64,000 nt of DNA from Saccopteryx bilineata (GCF_036850765.1 NC_089495.1:118691033-118755032), one strand, 5' to 3'. Shown: positions 11,345-23,854, counted from the first letter of the stretch. Numbers and translations: made by a program. The notes: generated by a model from the sequence alone, not told the origin.

Positions 11345-12245
11345 TAACACATATACATGTTAAAAAATAAAACACCGAAAGGGCATACATAGGGAGATCT
11401 CAAATCTACTTTGATAGTTGTATGCAATTGCTTTATTGTTTTTCAGTAACTACACCATTGCTCTGGAAAGCCCTCCTGCCGACCATTTCAGTACGGTGTG
11501 GCTGACTGTGGGCGGTGGTGTACATTTGGGTACCTGGGCAACATCATCAGTATTTTCAGCATAAATATTTCCTGAAATAATTTAGTTAAAGTATGCATTA
11601 AGTAGTCAATAATTCTGGCTCTTGGATTGGAAATGTGTGGACACTTTCACCCATTTTATAAAATATTCCATTCAACACCATGACTAATTCTCAGCAAAGT
11701 GTTCCAATTTGATGAATAACATGAAGAAAGCTTCCAATTTTAAAATAACAAAAATTCTTTTCCTAAAAACTTATTACAATTCAGAAAAAGTGGTGAAACA
11801 GTTTTTTGTGTATTTAAAATCATAAATTTCCAAAATCTAAAGGAAATATTCATAGTTATTGTACTTCAGAGTCCCCACTTTATTTAGGAACATGCAGTTC
11901 ATAATTTTGCAGATAAGAGACTACATAACAAAGTTCAGGAAAACCCCGGTTTTCTGAGCTTAGATGTAACACTGCTTGATAAGTTCTTATGTCCCTAGGA
12001 CATGTTGCCTAGAGTCTGGGCTCACTGGAAAAATATTCTATATATACAATTACACACATGATATAAAGTTATAAATATACAATTATTACTATAATAATTA
12101 GTAGTATATCATTAGGAAAAGTAGAGTCATGGATAAGAATTACCCGAGTCTTCATTAGAAGTGAGATGTGGGAAGGAATTGCAACATGAAATAAAACATT
12201 ATATAGAGTTCAAAATAAAGAGGTTCATTCTTGACAAGAAAGGAT
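11345..12245. other. Non-coding stretch, no feature recognised
   Basis: AT-rich sequence with no recognisable repeat structure or coding frame. Confidence 0.4.
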
Positions 12246-12480
12246 ATTCTCTCCCCCCAGCCTTACTGAGATATAATTGACACATAGCATTGTATAATTT
12301 TAAGGTGTATAAGATATTAGTTTGATTTGGTACACTTATATATTGCAAAATTATTATCACCCTAATATCAACTAACATCTCCATCTTATCACATAACTCT
12401 TTTTTTTTTTATGGTGATAACATTTGTGATCTCTTATGAGATGGATTTCTTAAACCATCATTTACTCATGAAACAATTCT
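12246..12480 (-). mobile_element. Old L1 3' UTR fragment
   Basis: The plus strand reads as the complement of an old L1M-type 3' UTR: 'CCTTACTGAGATATAATTGA' then 'TTTAAGGTGTATAAGATATT' and 'TATATATTGCAAAATTATTA'. It has no frame and no clear TSD. Confidence 0.6.
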
Positions 12481-12489
12481 TATCATATC

Positions 12490-12926
12490 TTCTCTTTGGC
12501 TCGGAATTTTCCTAGCATATCTTTACTCTTCAAAAATTTTTTTCTAAATGAAACATATAAATTACAGTATTATTTTTTCATAGCATTCCAAACCTGTTTA
12601 TTACAGGACAAAAAAGTAAGGTAGGTAGGGGAACAGCAGCTTTGTCTTCAGTGTACAGTTTCCAACAAGTCTGTACACATCGTGTAGATCTTCAAGATCC
12701 TGAAATTAGGGAAAGTGGTGAGGAAGTAACTGGCTATATTTCATGGAGCCTTAATATTAGTCCTGCCAAATTTCCACAGCTTGTAGCTAATGATAGTACA
12801 GACTGTAATCTGATTGGTATAGATTCCTGTTTCGTTCCATATCTGCTGACACATATTTTCCCCAGGAGCATGTTGACATAATTTATAGTACATTAGGTAA
12901 TACATGGATAAAACATTGGTTAATTG
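12490..12926. other. Non-coding stretch
   Basis: Nothing recognised. A 79-codon frame at 12642-12881 has no motif I know and no splice or start context that would make it convincing. Confidence 0.4.
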
Positions 12927-12934
12927 CGTTATAT

Positions 12935-13943
12935 CAGTGATTTTCAACCTTTTTTGAGCCGTGGCACATTTTTTACATTTACAAAATCCTGGGGCACACC
13001 ACCTACCCAAATGACACAAAATGACACTCTAACACAGTACATATTATACATATAGTTAATAATATAGTTTCTAAATGTATTTATACTCACTTAGTGTGAA
13101 ACCTGGGCCTGTTTCGATGAACACAAAAGGGATATCCTGGCAGGAATGGTAGAAAGACGCACACAAAGCTCTTCCTCAACAGTTCTCAGTTTCTCTCTGT
13201 TTTTAGTTTTTATCGCATTCTAGCTTGAGAAGCTCAGCTCACATAGATACGTGGTTGAAAACAGGAGCAATGTCAAAATAACTTTGTTGTCCAGAATGGG
13301 GAACTCTTTGGCAACAGTTTTGGCAAACCAAAAACTGTCCAAAGGAAGATCAGCAAACTTTAGCTTTAAAGTTAGATAACATTGTGATGCATTGTGATGC
13401 ATTGTATATCACCCTCTGCGGGGGCCTCTTTTAAAAAGAAAAAGGTCAAATATCTATATACACCATCAGGATAGACATAACCAGCTGAGGCTGAGGCTTC
13501 ATCTAGTGGTGGCAACATTTACCTCCAGCCCTGACCAGGATTAGAAATCGGGACCATGGGGAGGAGAAGCAGCTTCAACTACTCATTGCGGCCACACAAT
13601 GACAAGTGCGCGGCAGCCCGAGTGGGGGACCTTCCTGGGTGTGGATGAGAGGCAGCCTACTATTGGTTCATTGCTAGTGGTCGGGATGAATCCTAGAAGG
13701 TGATTGGTCAGTGAGCATTCCCTGTGCCTCCACTCTTCCTGTCGCTGATAGCTGGAGGGATTGTAAGGAGAATGTTTATGTTCAGATGGAGGCGGCTGGC
13801 GGTGGGCCAGATAAATAGCCTCCGCGGGCTGTATCCAGCATGCGGGCCGTAGTTTGGAGACCCATGTTTAATTTCCCCATGGCACACCTGACCATGTCTC
13901 ACGGCACACTAGTGTGCTGCAGCACACTGGTTGAAAAACACTG
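12935..13943 (-). mobile_element. hAT DNA transposon (~1 kb) with transposase 3' end
   Basis: The termini CAGTGATTTTCAACC and GGTTGAAAAACACTG form a hAT-type inverted repeat. Flanking CGTTATAT (12927-12934) and GGTTATAT (13944-13951) match at 7 of 8, the expected hAT 8-bp TSD. Subterminal 'GCACACC' motifs occur on both sides. The minus strand carries the last part of a transposase, so this is an internally deleted derivative of an autonomous element. A segment near 13826-13865 ('GGGCCGTAGTTTGGAGACCC') closely resembles the right terminus of the hAT element at 39161, suggesting shared ancestry or a nested end. Confidence 0.9.
13091..13402 (-). pseudogene. hAT transposase C-terminal (dimerisation) region, broken
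   Basis: Reading leftward from about 13360 the frame gives [20 protein letters not shown] then YLCELSFSS, an in-frame TAG at 13220-13222, then [11 protein letters not shown] and a final stop at 13091-13093. The block 'EFP.L...A..LL.F.TTYLCE..FS....IKTK.R..L' is the conserved hAT C-terminal dimerisation motif, as in ZBED-type hAT transposases. The catalytic core is missing, so no activity is expected. The single internal stop suggests moderate age. Confidence 0.85.
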
Positions 13944-14098
13944 GGTTATATCATATATAGACATACACAAGTATTAGAATGGATAATTTGGAGTAGATCT
14001 TTTGCTTCTTAGTTCATTTATATGCAATCAATATACATAAAGTTTATATATGTGAAGAATTATTATACAAAATAGGTCTAAAAGAATCAGACAGAATT

Positions 14099-14481
14099 GG
14101 CCCTGGCTGGTTGGCTCAGTGGTGGAGCATCGGCCTGGCGTGCAGGGGTCCCAGATTTGATTCCCAGCCAGGGCACACGAGAGAAGCACTCATCTGCTTC
14201 TCCACTCCTCCCCTTCTCCTTCCTCTTTGTCTCTCTCTTTCCCTCCAGCAGCCAAGGCTCCATTGGAGCAAAGTTGGCCTGGGCGCTGAGGATGGCTCTG
14301 TGACCTCTGCCTCAGGTGCTAGAATGGCTCTGGTTGCAACAGAGCAACCCCCCAGAGGAGCAAAGCATTGCCCCCTGGTGGGCGTGCCGGGTGGATCCCG
14401 GTTGGTCGCATGCGGGAGTCTGTCTGACTGCCTTCCCGTTTCCAACTTCAGAAAAATACAAAAAAAATAAAATAAAAAAAT
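14099..14481 (+). mobile_element. VES SINE, full length
   Basis: Head GGCCCTGGCTGG, A box TGGCTCAGTGG, B box GATTTGATTCC (one C to T change from the GGTTCGATTCC form plus others). The body ends 'CAACTTCAGAAAAATAC' and a mixed A-tail. AAAGAATCAGACAGAAT at 14081-14097 and 14482-14498 is a perfect 17-bp TSD. Confidence 0.94.
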
Positions 14482-14499
14482 AAAGAATCAGACAGAATC

Positions 14500-16268
14500 A
14501 ACTCCAGTTTTTCTCTCTACACTTGGACAACTCAATTCTAGTTTAGTGGTTTTTTTTCTATTGTATGTAAAGGAGTTTATCTGATGGGTTTTCAACAGTG
14601 GGTACCCAACTTGCACTGTGGTTTTTTACTCAGCCAGAAGAAAACTACTAATGTTATTACACAATTGCCTAGTATCTTCAAGGGATTTGGAAATTTTTTA
14701 AATATGAAGAGGGCTTGAGGAAAAATTCAAGTGACATTTATTATCTATGGTAATGTTCAATTTAAAGTTGGCTCTTAGAAAAATTGTAAGAGAAGTGTAT
14801 TCTAGGAAAATAAACTTTCTCCCCCCTATAGAGCTACTTGCTCATTGCACCAATTCCAAAAGGTCAATTCCTTCTCATTTTCTGGGTAGCCACAATCATC
14901 AAAATCTATACTCAGTCATACACTAAGATGTGGCACCCTCATCACATTCTGAAGTTTACTTCTGTCCAGAGCAATTCCATGTTAGTAAGTGTAGCCAAAC
15001 TCTTTTGGAGACTTTTTTGTGAGCTGTAGAATAAGGAAAAGTAGTTAGAGCAAGCAATTCTGAAAGATGATCTGTGGAATCTAAATCCTAAGTCATTTTC
15101 TTAAAGAGGGCTCCATGGTCAAATGTTTGGGAAAGGCTAGTCACTCCTAAATTAGAAGTTCAAAATTCACCTTAAGAGAATAATATATACTTTGAAAAGG
15201 CACGTGAAAAAATTATTTAATTCTGTTTAACACAGCATTTACCAATTTTATTTAACCATGAAACCCAATTATTATTTGTTTGTTTGCTTTTGTACCATCC
15301 ATTGATGTTTAATCAGAATCATTGGGTCATTAAATGCATTACTAGAAATGCTGGTTGAGGGATTTTGTCCTCTGACCTTATACCCCATGAGCAGTTTCTC
15401 ATTGTGATATTTCTGGATAGGGGACTGTGACCACAGAAGACAGAGTGAATAAATTTAAATTGTTTGCTAGTAATAAGACTTTACGGATTTGGAGCATAAT
15501 TTATACTTTGACTATACCATCTGGAGAAGCTTTGAGGGCTTTAGAATGAAAGAAGATTTTTAATTTTGGGAGCAAATTTAAGATGTGAGCTATTGTATTG
15601 TCCTTATTTCATGAGGCCCGATAGGCATACATGAAAGAGCCTAGAGTTTGTTGCAGAGAAATGTATTTTGCCCAACTGTATTTATGTTTTGAATGCTCAG
15701 ATAAGTACCATCTTCCTTCCTTTGCATTATTTTTGCCACAGTATTTATCATAATTTAATATATTATATATTTTACTTTACTCTCAACTAGGATGTCATTT
15801 TCATAATGACAAGAGATTTTTTTTTCTTTTATTCACTGTTGTATATCCAGCATTTAGAATAGTGCTTAGGTCACTGAATGTAGTAAAAAATGTTAACCGT
15901 TAAATTAATGAAATAAGCCCTGAAATATATATGTTTCTCTGTGTGTGAGTTTATGTGTGTGTTATCAGCACATAAGTAATAGCTATATTAAAGATAATAG
16001 ATTACATCATCTTTGGAAGAATGTAGAATGACAGGGTTAAAAATTCTTGAGTTGAAACATTGAGACTCACCAACATTTATAGGGAAGCAGAGGAAGAAAA
16101 GTCCATGTGGGTATTGAGAAGAAAAAATGAGGAATAAGTGGAGAATGAAAAAAAATGGTGTCCTGGAAATGACTGGAGAAGAGACTACCAAGAAGGAAAA
16201 TGTGTTTTAGACTATAGTTAGAGTATGCTAAGCTTCTGTCCTCTAACAATCCTGACTTTCCCCACTTT
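14500..16268. other. Non-coding stretch, no feature recognised
   Basis: About 1.8 kb of AT-rich, apparently single-copy sequence. I see no SINE boxes, LTR ends, inverted repeats or convincing frame. A short TG-rich run occurs near 15938-15961. Confidence 0.45.
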
Positions 16269-16284
16269 TAATTATTATATTTTA

Positions 16285-16664
16285 TTTTATTTTTTTAAGC
16301 TGGAAACGGGGAGAGACAGTCAGACAGACTCCCACATGCGCCCGACCGGGATCCACCCGGCAAGCCCACCAGAGGCGATACTCTGCCCACCAGGGGGTGA
16401 TGCTCTGCCCCTCCGGGGCGTCGCTCTGCCATGACCAGAGCCACTCTAGCGCCTGGGGCAGAGGCCAAGGAGCCATCCCCAGCGCCCGGGCCATCTTTGC
16501 TCCAATGGAGCCTTGGCTGCGGGAGGGGAAGAGAGAGACAGAGAGGAAGGGGTGGGGGTGGAGAAGCAAATGGGCGCTTCTCCTATGTGCCCTGGCCAGG
16601 AATCGAACCTGGGTCCCCTGCACGCCAGGCCGACGCTCTACCGCTGAGACAACCGGCCAGGGCC
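16285..16664 (-). mobile_element. VES SINE, full length, young
   Basis: Reverse-strand copy with well-kept CpGs. The head complement ends 'CCGGCCAGGGCC' at 16664. TAATTATTATATTTTA at 16269-16284 and 16665-16680 is a perfect 16-bp TSD. The internal repeat 'GCCCACCAG(A/G)GG.G(A/T)' typical of the long VES form is present. Its right TSD abuts the left TSD of the next SINE without any spacer. Confidence 0.95.
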
Positions 16665-16696
16665 TAATTATTATATTTTAAAAGAGGTACTCCATA

Positions 16697-17048
16697 GCCT
16701 GACCAGGTGGTGGCGCAGTGGATAGAGCGTCGGACTGAGATGCAGAGGACTCAGGTTCGAGACCCCGACGTCGCCAGCCTAAGCGCAGGCTCATCTGGTT
16801 TGAGCAAAATCCTACCAGCTTGAGCCCAAGGTCACTGGCTCCAGCAAGGGGTTACTCGGTCTGCTGAAGGCCCACGGTCAAGGCACATATGAGAAAGCAA
16901 TCAATGAACAACTAAGGTGTTGCAACGTGCAATGAAAAACTAATGATTGATGCTTCTCATCTCTCTCCGTTCCTGTCTGTCTGTCCCTGTCTATCCCTCT
17001 CTATCGCTCTCTCTGACTCACTTTCTGTCTCTGTAAAAAATAAATAAA
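16697..17048 (+). mobile_element. VES-type SINE, 'GCCTGACCAGG' subtype, young
   Basis: GCCTGACCAGGTGGTGGCGC head with A box TGGCGCAGTGG, GATAGAGCGTCGGACTG, and B box GGTTCGAGACC. The body has 'GCTCATCTGGTTTGAGC', a pyrimidine tract of TCTGTC/CTCTCT units (16958-17036) and an A-tail. AAAGAGGTACTCCATA at 16681-16696 and 17049-17064 is a perfect 16-bp TSD. Confidence 0.95.
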
Positions 17049-17080
17049 AAAGAGGTACTCCATATCTAATTCATATATTA

Positions 17081-17109
17081 TGTGTGTGTGTGTGTGTATG
17101 TGTGTGTGT
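17081..17109. repeat. (TG)n microsatellite
   Basis: About 14 TG units with one TATG interruption. Confidence 0.9.
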
Positions 17110-17534
17110 CTTTATTTTAAATTAACAACATTTGATCAAACTTACTTTGGGAGGGTAGTTTTGGAAGAGAGATAGTTAATTTTTAGCATCTGTTCTAGCT
17201 CTGGGGTAAGAATGGGAGGTATGGGGAAAAAAATGGAACACTAGTCTTAACTCTGTACAATCTCAAATCCTGGGGCAAGTTCATAACATGTTTGTGGTAT
17301 CAACTGTCATTTCTCTTGACCTATGGGATGAACTTATATGGATGATGACAGATGTCAGTTTTTAATAATGCAATGAAAGTTGAAATCTCTTGATCACATG
17401 CAGGAAATGTAAAAAATCTTGAGGTACCTTTTGGACCTATTGGTACATAATTTGTAATATTAATAAATTGTGGTATTATGAATTTACTACTAATATATTT
17501 TTCTTTCCAGATAGGTCTGTTTTAACATCCACAA
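17110..17534. other. Non-coding stretch, no feature recognised
   Basis: Nothing recognisable. Confidence 0.4.
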
Positions 17535-17917
17535 TTTTTTTCTTTTTTTAAAAAGTGGGAGTAGGGGAGATAGAGAGCTAGGCTCCTGCGTGTGCCCTGA
17601 CCGGAATCCTTCTGTCAACCTTGTCAACCTTTGCATGGGGTCAATGCTCTGCCCATCTGGGGCTGGCAACTGCGATATTTTTAGCATGTAAGGTGGAGGT
17701 TCCATGGAGCCATCTTTACTCCTTGGGGCCAATGTGCTTGAATCAATCAAGCCATGGCTGTGAGAGAGGATGAGAGAGAGTGAGAGAGAAGGAGAGAGAA
17801 GGTGGAAGGGGAGGTGAAGCAGATGGTTGCTTCTCCTGTGTTCCTTGACTGGGAATTGAACCCAGAACTTCCATATGCTGGGTCAATGCTCTATCACTGA
17901 GCCAACTGTCCAGGGCC
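17535..17917 (-). mobile_element. Old divergent VES SINE
   Basis: The reverse-strand copy keeps the general VES order (poly-T, GA tract 17760-17810, 'GGGAATTGAACCCAGAA' B-box complement, 'GAGCCAACTGTCCAGGGCCC' end) but differs at many positions from the young copies. No clean TSD was found. It represents an older VES layer. Confidence 0.75.
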
Positions 17918-18389
17918 CAGAGTTCTTTGGTAGTTGGAATAGTGGCAGCAAAATTATCTATGCTTCTCATTTTATTTAGATTAAAATTGTTGTGGGCTTT
18001 TAATTTCAACAAGGAAGATTCTAAGAATATATGTTTCTGATGATCTCTAAAAATATTAAATCACAGTCCATATAAGCAACAGCAGCATGCATTTATTGGG
18101 GGATGGCATCTACTATTCTCCAAACAATTGAATTCAATGAAGTTTTAGTTTACTGCTCTGTACTTCTGAATTACAGAGGAGAAAAGGACAGCTTCTCTAA
18201 CATCAACAGTTTTAGGTTCTGTATACTACATCTCTGTAGCTATATTAATGTTTTATATAACTTACTGTATAACTAATTTAATCAATGGTATATAATCTAT
18301 AATTAATTACAGTGATTTGAAATAATGATTTTTAAAATATGGCATAAAATATATATCTCTCACTCCTGTTATTCTTTACAAAGAGTGGT
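17918..18389. other. Non-coding stretch, no feature recognised
   Basis: AT-rich; nothing recognisable. Confidence 0.4.
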
Positions 18390-18404
18390 CCAGACTTTAA
18401 TTCT

Positions 18405-18604
18405 AATTTAATTTTATTTTTTTAATTTAATTTTTTTTTTTAGTTTATTCATTTTTAGAGAGAAGAGAGAGAGGAGAGACAGGGGGGAGGAGCTGGAAGC
18501 ATCAACTCCCATATGTGCCTTGACCAGGCAAGCCCAGGGTTTCGAACCGGCGACCTCAGCATTTCCAGGTCGACGCTTTATCCACTGCGCCACCACAGGT
18601 CAGG
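18405..18604 (-). mobile_element. Short (~200 bp) tRNA-derived SINE
   Basis: On the minus strand it begins GGCCTGACCTGTGGTGGCGC, then AGTGGATAAAGCGTCGACC and B box GGTTCGAAACC, then 'TTGATGCTTCCAGCTCC', a CT/GA tract and an A-rich tail. It is much shorter than the 380-bp VES form because the second body segment is absent. CCAGACTTTAATTCT at 18390-18404 and 18605-18619 is a perfect 15-bp TSD. The same subtype occurs at 57971. Confidence 0.92.
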
Positions 18605-18619
18605 CCAGACTTTAATTCT

Positions 18620-21009
18620 GTAAAAGGAAAATACCTTTGCTTAAAAGAGATGGTTTCATTAATTGTGGGTTTATTAACATAAAATTTGACACAAGCAGCA
18701 TCTTGGTGTGGAGGAATTGACAACTCCCAATTAACAATCCTGGGTTCCAGCCCCTGTCTTGTTATTAACTATGTGTTTGTGCATTAATGATGTTTGGACC
18801 TTGAACACATGATTTTTTTTCTATCCCTCTATATATTTAGTGTCTCATGATTATGAATTGTATTAATTAAATGAAAAAGAAACACATATACAAATATGGG
18901 TTACATCAACAATTAAATAACATGTCAAAACTACTTCAAGGTTTTTAAGTACAGAAAGATGAATAAAAGATTTTATTTTTCTTTCAATACCAGAAAACCC
19001 TCAGAGAATAAACGATATTCAACTCCTGTGATAGAGAATGTTGTAAATTTTGTTTCACCAACAGCCCAATTCTCTTGACATGTGTTTTTACTTTGCTGCT
19101 GAGGGTCTTTTGAAGTTTCTTGGAATGGATTTCCATGCTGTATGGAGAGACAAACCAGGACAAGCAAAGTTAGTACGAGGAATGCGGCACACTAAGGTCT
19201 CTGTGTTTCTGTCCTTTGCAAAGGGCTGGTGAAACTTGAGTTGCTGGGAAGTGGAGTTGGAAGTTCATCTTTTCACTGAACATTAAGTTTAAACTAAAGA
19301 ATTGTTAATATCTTAGCTAGTACTTTATTTGTATTGTTTAAAATATAAACTTTTTTTTCTGAACTGCTTTTACAGTTTTATGACTATGATCTATGCTGGA
19401 AAACACTGGATAAAGATCATTTAGAATAATCTGAAATCTAGGTCTTTGGGTCAGTTGTAAAGCTCTAAGTGTTTTGTGTTTGATATGCTTTGTTTGTTTG
19501 TTTTTTAGATAACTGGAAAGTAGATTTGGAGCAAGTGATGTTTCAAAATCATTTGCAGTCCATGATATATGAGTCAGAAATGCATAAGGCTAAGGATAGG
19601 TTGGTTTGTTGTGCCAAGAATCTTCATTTTAACATTACAAAAAAATAAAATTAAACTCTTAGTTGTAGTATATCAGGAGTCTCACAAATGTTTTCCAGTT
19701 GAAATAAATAAGACAATTCTAGACTCTGGGCTGTAGTCCTTAGTTATATGGTGTGTGGGAATAGTCATGTCCTTTTCCTTCTGAAACTTTAGAGAATACC
19801 TTCCAGATATGGTCTTCATTCATTTTAGACACTGAAAAAATTAAGTGCCTTGTTTATACCCAGAACTGTGAGAACAGTCTTGAAGGAGGAAAATGAACTA
19901 CTGAGTAAGGTTGCCTTGAGGAATTTACAATCTAATAGGAGAACAATTTTTACACAGATTATTTAAAGAGTGTACTCAGCAAGATAATGATAAATTATGG
20001 ATTACAGGAATTCTGGAATTTGAGAATTTAATTAGGTCTCTACTATAATATTCTTTTAATCTATCTCTATTTTTGAAACATGCAATATCTACTATAGGTA
20101 AAATTTTCAAATAATTAAAATTTACCATTTTAATATTTTAATTTAAATTATTTGATGAGGTTTTTACAAAACACATAACATAATCTCTTCCTAAATAAAA
20201 ATATTTTCCTGACATATCAAGATCATCATTATGGACATACATGTTTTGAGCTAGAAATAGATTTAGTCATGACATCTAATTAGTTTATTAGATAGTTGTA
20301 GAAACTGAATCTCAGAGGATTTCCCAAGGGAGAACAGGGACTAGAATATAAGTTTGCTGACTGTTGGGATTTTACAATAATATATTGTTTTTTAATATTA
20401 CCTTCCAGAATCTTTGATGTAGGTAAGGTTATTTTTTTCTTCTTTGTAAGTGATCCTGGACAGTTATGCTTTTATATTTTTTCTCTTCGTTGTTTATGGT
20501 TTTTATTATACTTTCCTCCACTGTCAGTCCAACAGCAATCACCTTATTAAGACTGTCAATATGCCTGGTTTAGACTGGGAAATGAATTCTAATTGTCTCC
20601 AAAATAAAACCCATAGCTCTATAAACAAAGGAATAAATTTTATTTCATGGATGCTGGGAAGATTGTGACGTGTGACTCGCTGTTTTCATTTTCCATGAAC
20701 GCAAGTCCTGCCTTTAGCCTGGGTGAATTTATCAGCCACGGTGATGATGAATCAAACTCTGGGTTCCCAGTTCTGTTAGTTCATGTTCCAGCACTTTGAC
20801 CACTCTCTTGACATTAACCTTAACTCCCTCAACCCACTTTTATTCCTTTGTCTGTGATAAGCAGCACTTAATTAATCAAGCTGTCACCTCTAGGTCTGCA
20901 CCAGAAAGAAATTGAAAAGTTGCATTGTTCTAAGATGGGTGCTGCCTTATATTTAAAGTTTTAAAAGTCACATAGTATTTTAATTCTATACAGAATTTCT
21001 TTTTTGACT
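18620..21009. other. Apparently single-copy non-coding stretch
   Basis: About 2.4 kb without recognised repeats. Frames at 18973-19167 (minus) and 20450-20668 (plus) have no recognisable domain. 'TTAAAATTTACCATTTTAAT' near 20116 is reminiscent of very old L1/L2 3' ends but is too weak to call. Confidence 0.45.
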
Positions 21010-23540
21010 TAAAATATTTAAAAAATGTTTTTCAATGACAAATGACACACTATATTAGTCTCATGTGAACAACCCAGTGATCTTCAACTCAATAAGTCTA
21101 TTACCCATCTGATACCATATATATTGCCAGAATATTATTGACTATATTTCCTATGCTGTACTTTATATCCTCATGACCTATAACTACCAGTTCATACTAC
21201 TTAATCTCTTCACCTTTTTCACCCATCCCTACCCCTTTCCATCTGGAAACCATAAAAATATTCTCTGTAAGTCTGTTTTGCTTGTTCATTTATTTTCTTT
21301 TTAGATTCCACATATAAGTAAAATCAAACGGCATTTGTTTTCCTCTGTCTGATTTATTTCACTCAGCACAATATCCTTTAGGTTCATCCATGTTATTGCA
21401 GGTGGCAAGATTTCATTTTTTTTATAGCTGAGTCATTGTATATATGCACTACTTCTTTCTCCATTCATCTATTGATGGGTACTTAGGTTACTTCCATATC
21501 TTGGCTATTAAAAATAATGCTGCAATGAACAGATGAATGAATTTATATTTCTGATTTAGTGTTTTGGGGTTCTTCAGATAAATAGCCTGAAGTGAAATTG
21601 CTGGGCCCTTCTTTGACTCTTGTTAAATAGTGTTTGTTTTAGTCTCTTTAGTCTATTATAAGTATTGTTACCACAACTTTTTTGTTTTGATTTTCATAAA
21701 ATATCTTTTCCATCTTTTTACTTTCAGTTTGTGTGTATCTTTCTATCTGAAGTGAGCCTCTTGTGGACAGTATATGTAAGGGTCTTGCTTTATTTTTCAT
21801 TCAGTCTCCATATAACTTTTGTTTGGAGTATTTAATCTATTTACATTTAAAATAATTATGATAGAAATGTGTATTGCCACTTTCTAATTCATATTTTAAT
21901 CTTTTTTTCTTCTTTTTAAAGAAGAGTCTTTAACATTTCTTATAATGCTAGTTTGGTGGTAATAAACTCCTATAACTTCTTCTTGTCTGGAAAGGTCTTT
22001 ATCTGTTCAATTATGCATTATAGCTTTTGCTGGTAAGTGTAATTATGATTGTAGGCCTTGGCTTTTCATCTCTGAATATTTCTTGCTAATTCCTTCTGGC
22101 CTGAAATATTTCTGTTGAAAAATCAGCTTACAGTCTTATGGAAGCTCCCTTGTAGGTAACAAACTACTTCTCTCACCGCTTTTAAGATTCTTTCTTTAGC
22201 ATTTTAATTATGATATGTCTTGGTATGTATGGTTCTCTTTCAGTTAATTTTGTTTGGGACTCTCTGAGCTTACTTAATTTGTATGCCTATTTCCTTCATC
22301 AGGCTAGGAAAGTGTTGTCATGATTTTTTTTACATAAGTTTTCAATTTCTTGCTCTCTCTTTTCTTCTGGAACTCCTATGATGTGAATGTTGGTAAGCTT
22401 GAAGTTGTCCCAGAGGCACCTTATACTATCCTTATATTTTTGGATTATTTTTCTTTTTGCTATACTATTTGGGTGCTTTCTGTTTTCATGTTTTCTAAAT
22501 ATGTGATTTGATCCTCTGCTTTATTTACTCTACTGTTTATTTCCTATAATGTCCTCTTCATTATAGTAAATGTATTCTTCATTTCTGAATTTCTTTTTAT
22601 GTTTACTATGTCCATTTTTGTTTCTTATCTCAATGTTGAAGTTCTCACTAAGTTTATCTGCTTTTACTCTAAGTTCATTCAGCATCCTTATAACCAGTGT
22701 TTTGAACTCTGCATCTAGTAGATTGCTTGTCTACATTTTGTTTATTTTTTTTCTAGAGTTTTGTTCTATTTTTTTCATTGGGGATATGTTACTTTGTCTC
22801 CTCATTTTGGCTACCTTCCTTTGTTAGGTAGAACTATTATGTCTCCTGGTGATGGCAGAGTGGCCTTATGTAGTAGGTGTCCAGTAGGGTCCAGTGTACT
22901 CACCAATAACTCTGGCTAGGCACTGCAGGCACACTTCCCATGTGAGCTGTGTATCAATGGAAAGAATTTACTCCAAGCTGATTGTCTGTGAGGACTGGCT
23001 GCAACTACCATGGAGGATCAGATGTTCAGAGGCTTACTTCACAGAGCAGAACTTACTTCAGCCAGGCTCTGGTGTTTACTGAGTCTACACCTTGAGTGTG
23101 TCACTTGTTCAGGTGGTTTGGTAGTGCTTTAATGGGGTCTGAAGCTGTCTATCAGGTGTGCTGGCTCTGAAGTCTCCAGGGACATGCAGGCCAATGTTAA
23201 CTGCCACCTGTGCCTTGCCCTGAGCCACCCATCATAATGTACAAAGCATTTTGCAGATGGGCTACTTGTGCTGGGCTTGCAGGTGCCCAAGAGAGGCCAG
23301 ACTAAGGCTGGCTGTCCTTAGTATTGGGACAGGGACCACTTAACAAGAGGTATGGAGCATACCAAATCCACATGCAGCTTCTTTGAGAGATTTTAGGAAA
23401 GTATAACATGAGCCAAGACAGTCTATTTGTATGGAAATGGCTTGGGTGGGCCCACAAGTTGGTTGTGGCAGGGTCTCAGGCAAACACCAGGGCAGGGCAA
23501 ATGTTTCTGAGTTTTCTATCTGATTAATTAATCTATTTTT
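21010..23540 (-). mobile_element. Old L1, near full extent but internally deleted
   Basis: Read on the minus strand from right to left: 5'-UTR-like GC-richer sequence (about 22800-23540), an ORF1 region (about 22310-22800), a short ORF2 N-terminal/linker piece (about 21600-22300), and then ORF2 C-terminus and 3' UTR (21010-21600). The middle of ORF2, including the endonuclease and reverse transcriptase core, is missing near 21600. All frames are broken. Landmarks on the plus strand are 'GTTCATCCATGTTATTGCA' at 21382 and 'CCTCTTGTGGACAGTATATG' at 21758. Confidence 0.8.
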
Positions 23541-23579
23541 CTCTCACTCTGTTTATCACATAGTTTAATGACTACATCT

Positions 23580-23850
23580 TTTTTATTTTTGGTAAGACTT
23601 GATATCTAGAAGAGCAAGAGCTCCTTTTTTTCAAATATACATTTCTTTATATGTCTTTATATACATTTTAGAATCATAATGCTAAGTTACACAAAATAAC
23701 TTTTGGGGATTTTGATTGGAATAGCACTGAATTTATATATCAGCTAGGGAGAGACCTGAAATCTTTATAACACTGAATCTTCTAATCCATTAATATGGTA
23801 TATCTCTCCATTTAATTAGGTTTTCTTTTATCTCCCTTAATAATCCTTTA
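23580..23850 (-). mobile_element. L1 ORF2 fragment
   Basis: The plus strand contains 'AATAGCACTGAATTTATATA' and 'AATCCATTAATATGGTATAT', the complement of the L1 ORF2 segment just downstream of the reverse transcriptase. It is a separate fragment from the L1 to its left. Confidence 0.7.
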
Positions 23851-23854
23851 TATA

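Noticed and set aside
18973..19235. Possible small exon (overlapping frames on both strands, mixed composition)
   Set aside because: No recognisable domain, no paired splice sites that I can support, and the frame is within chance length.
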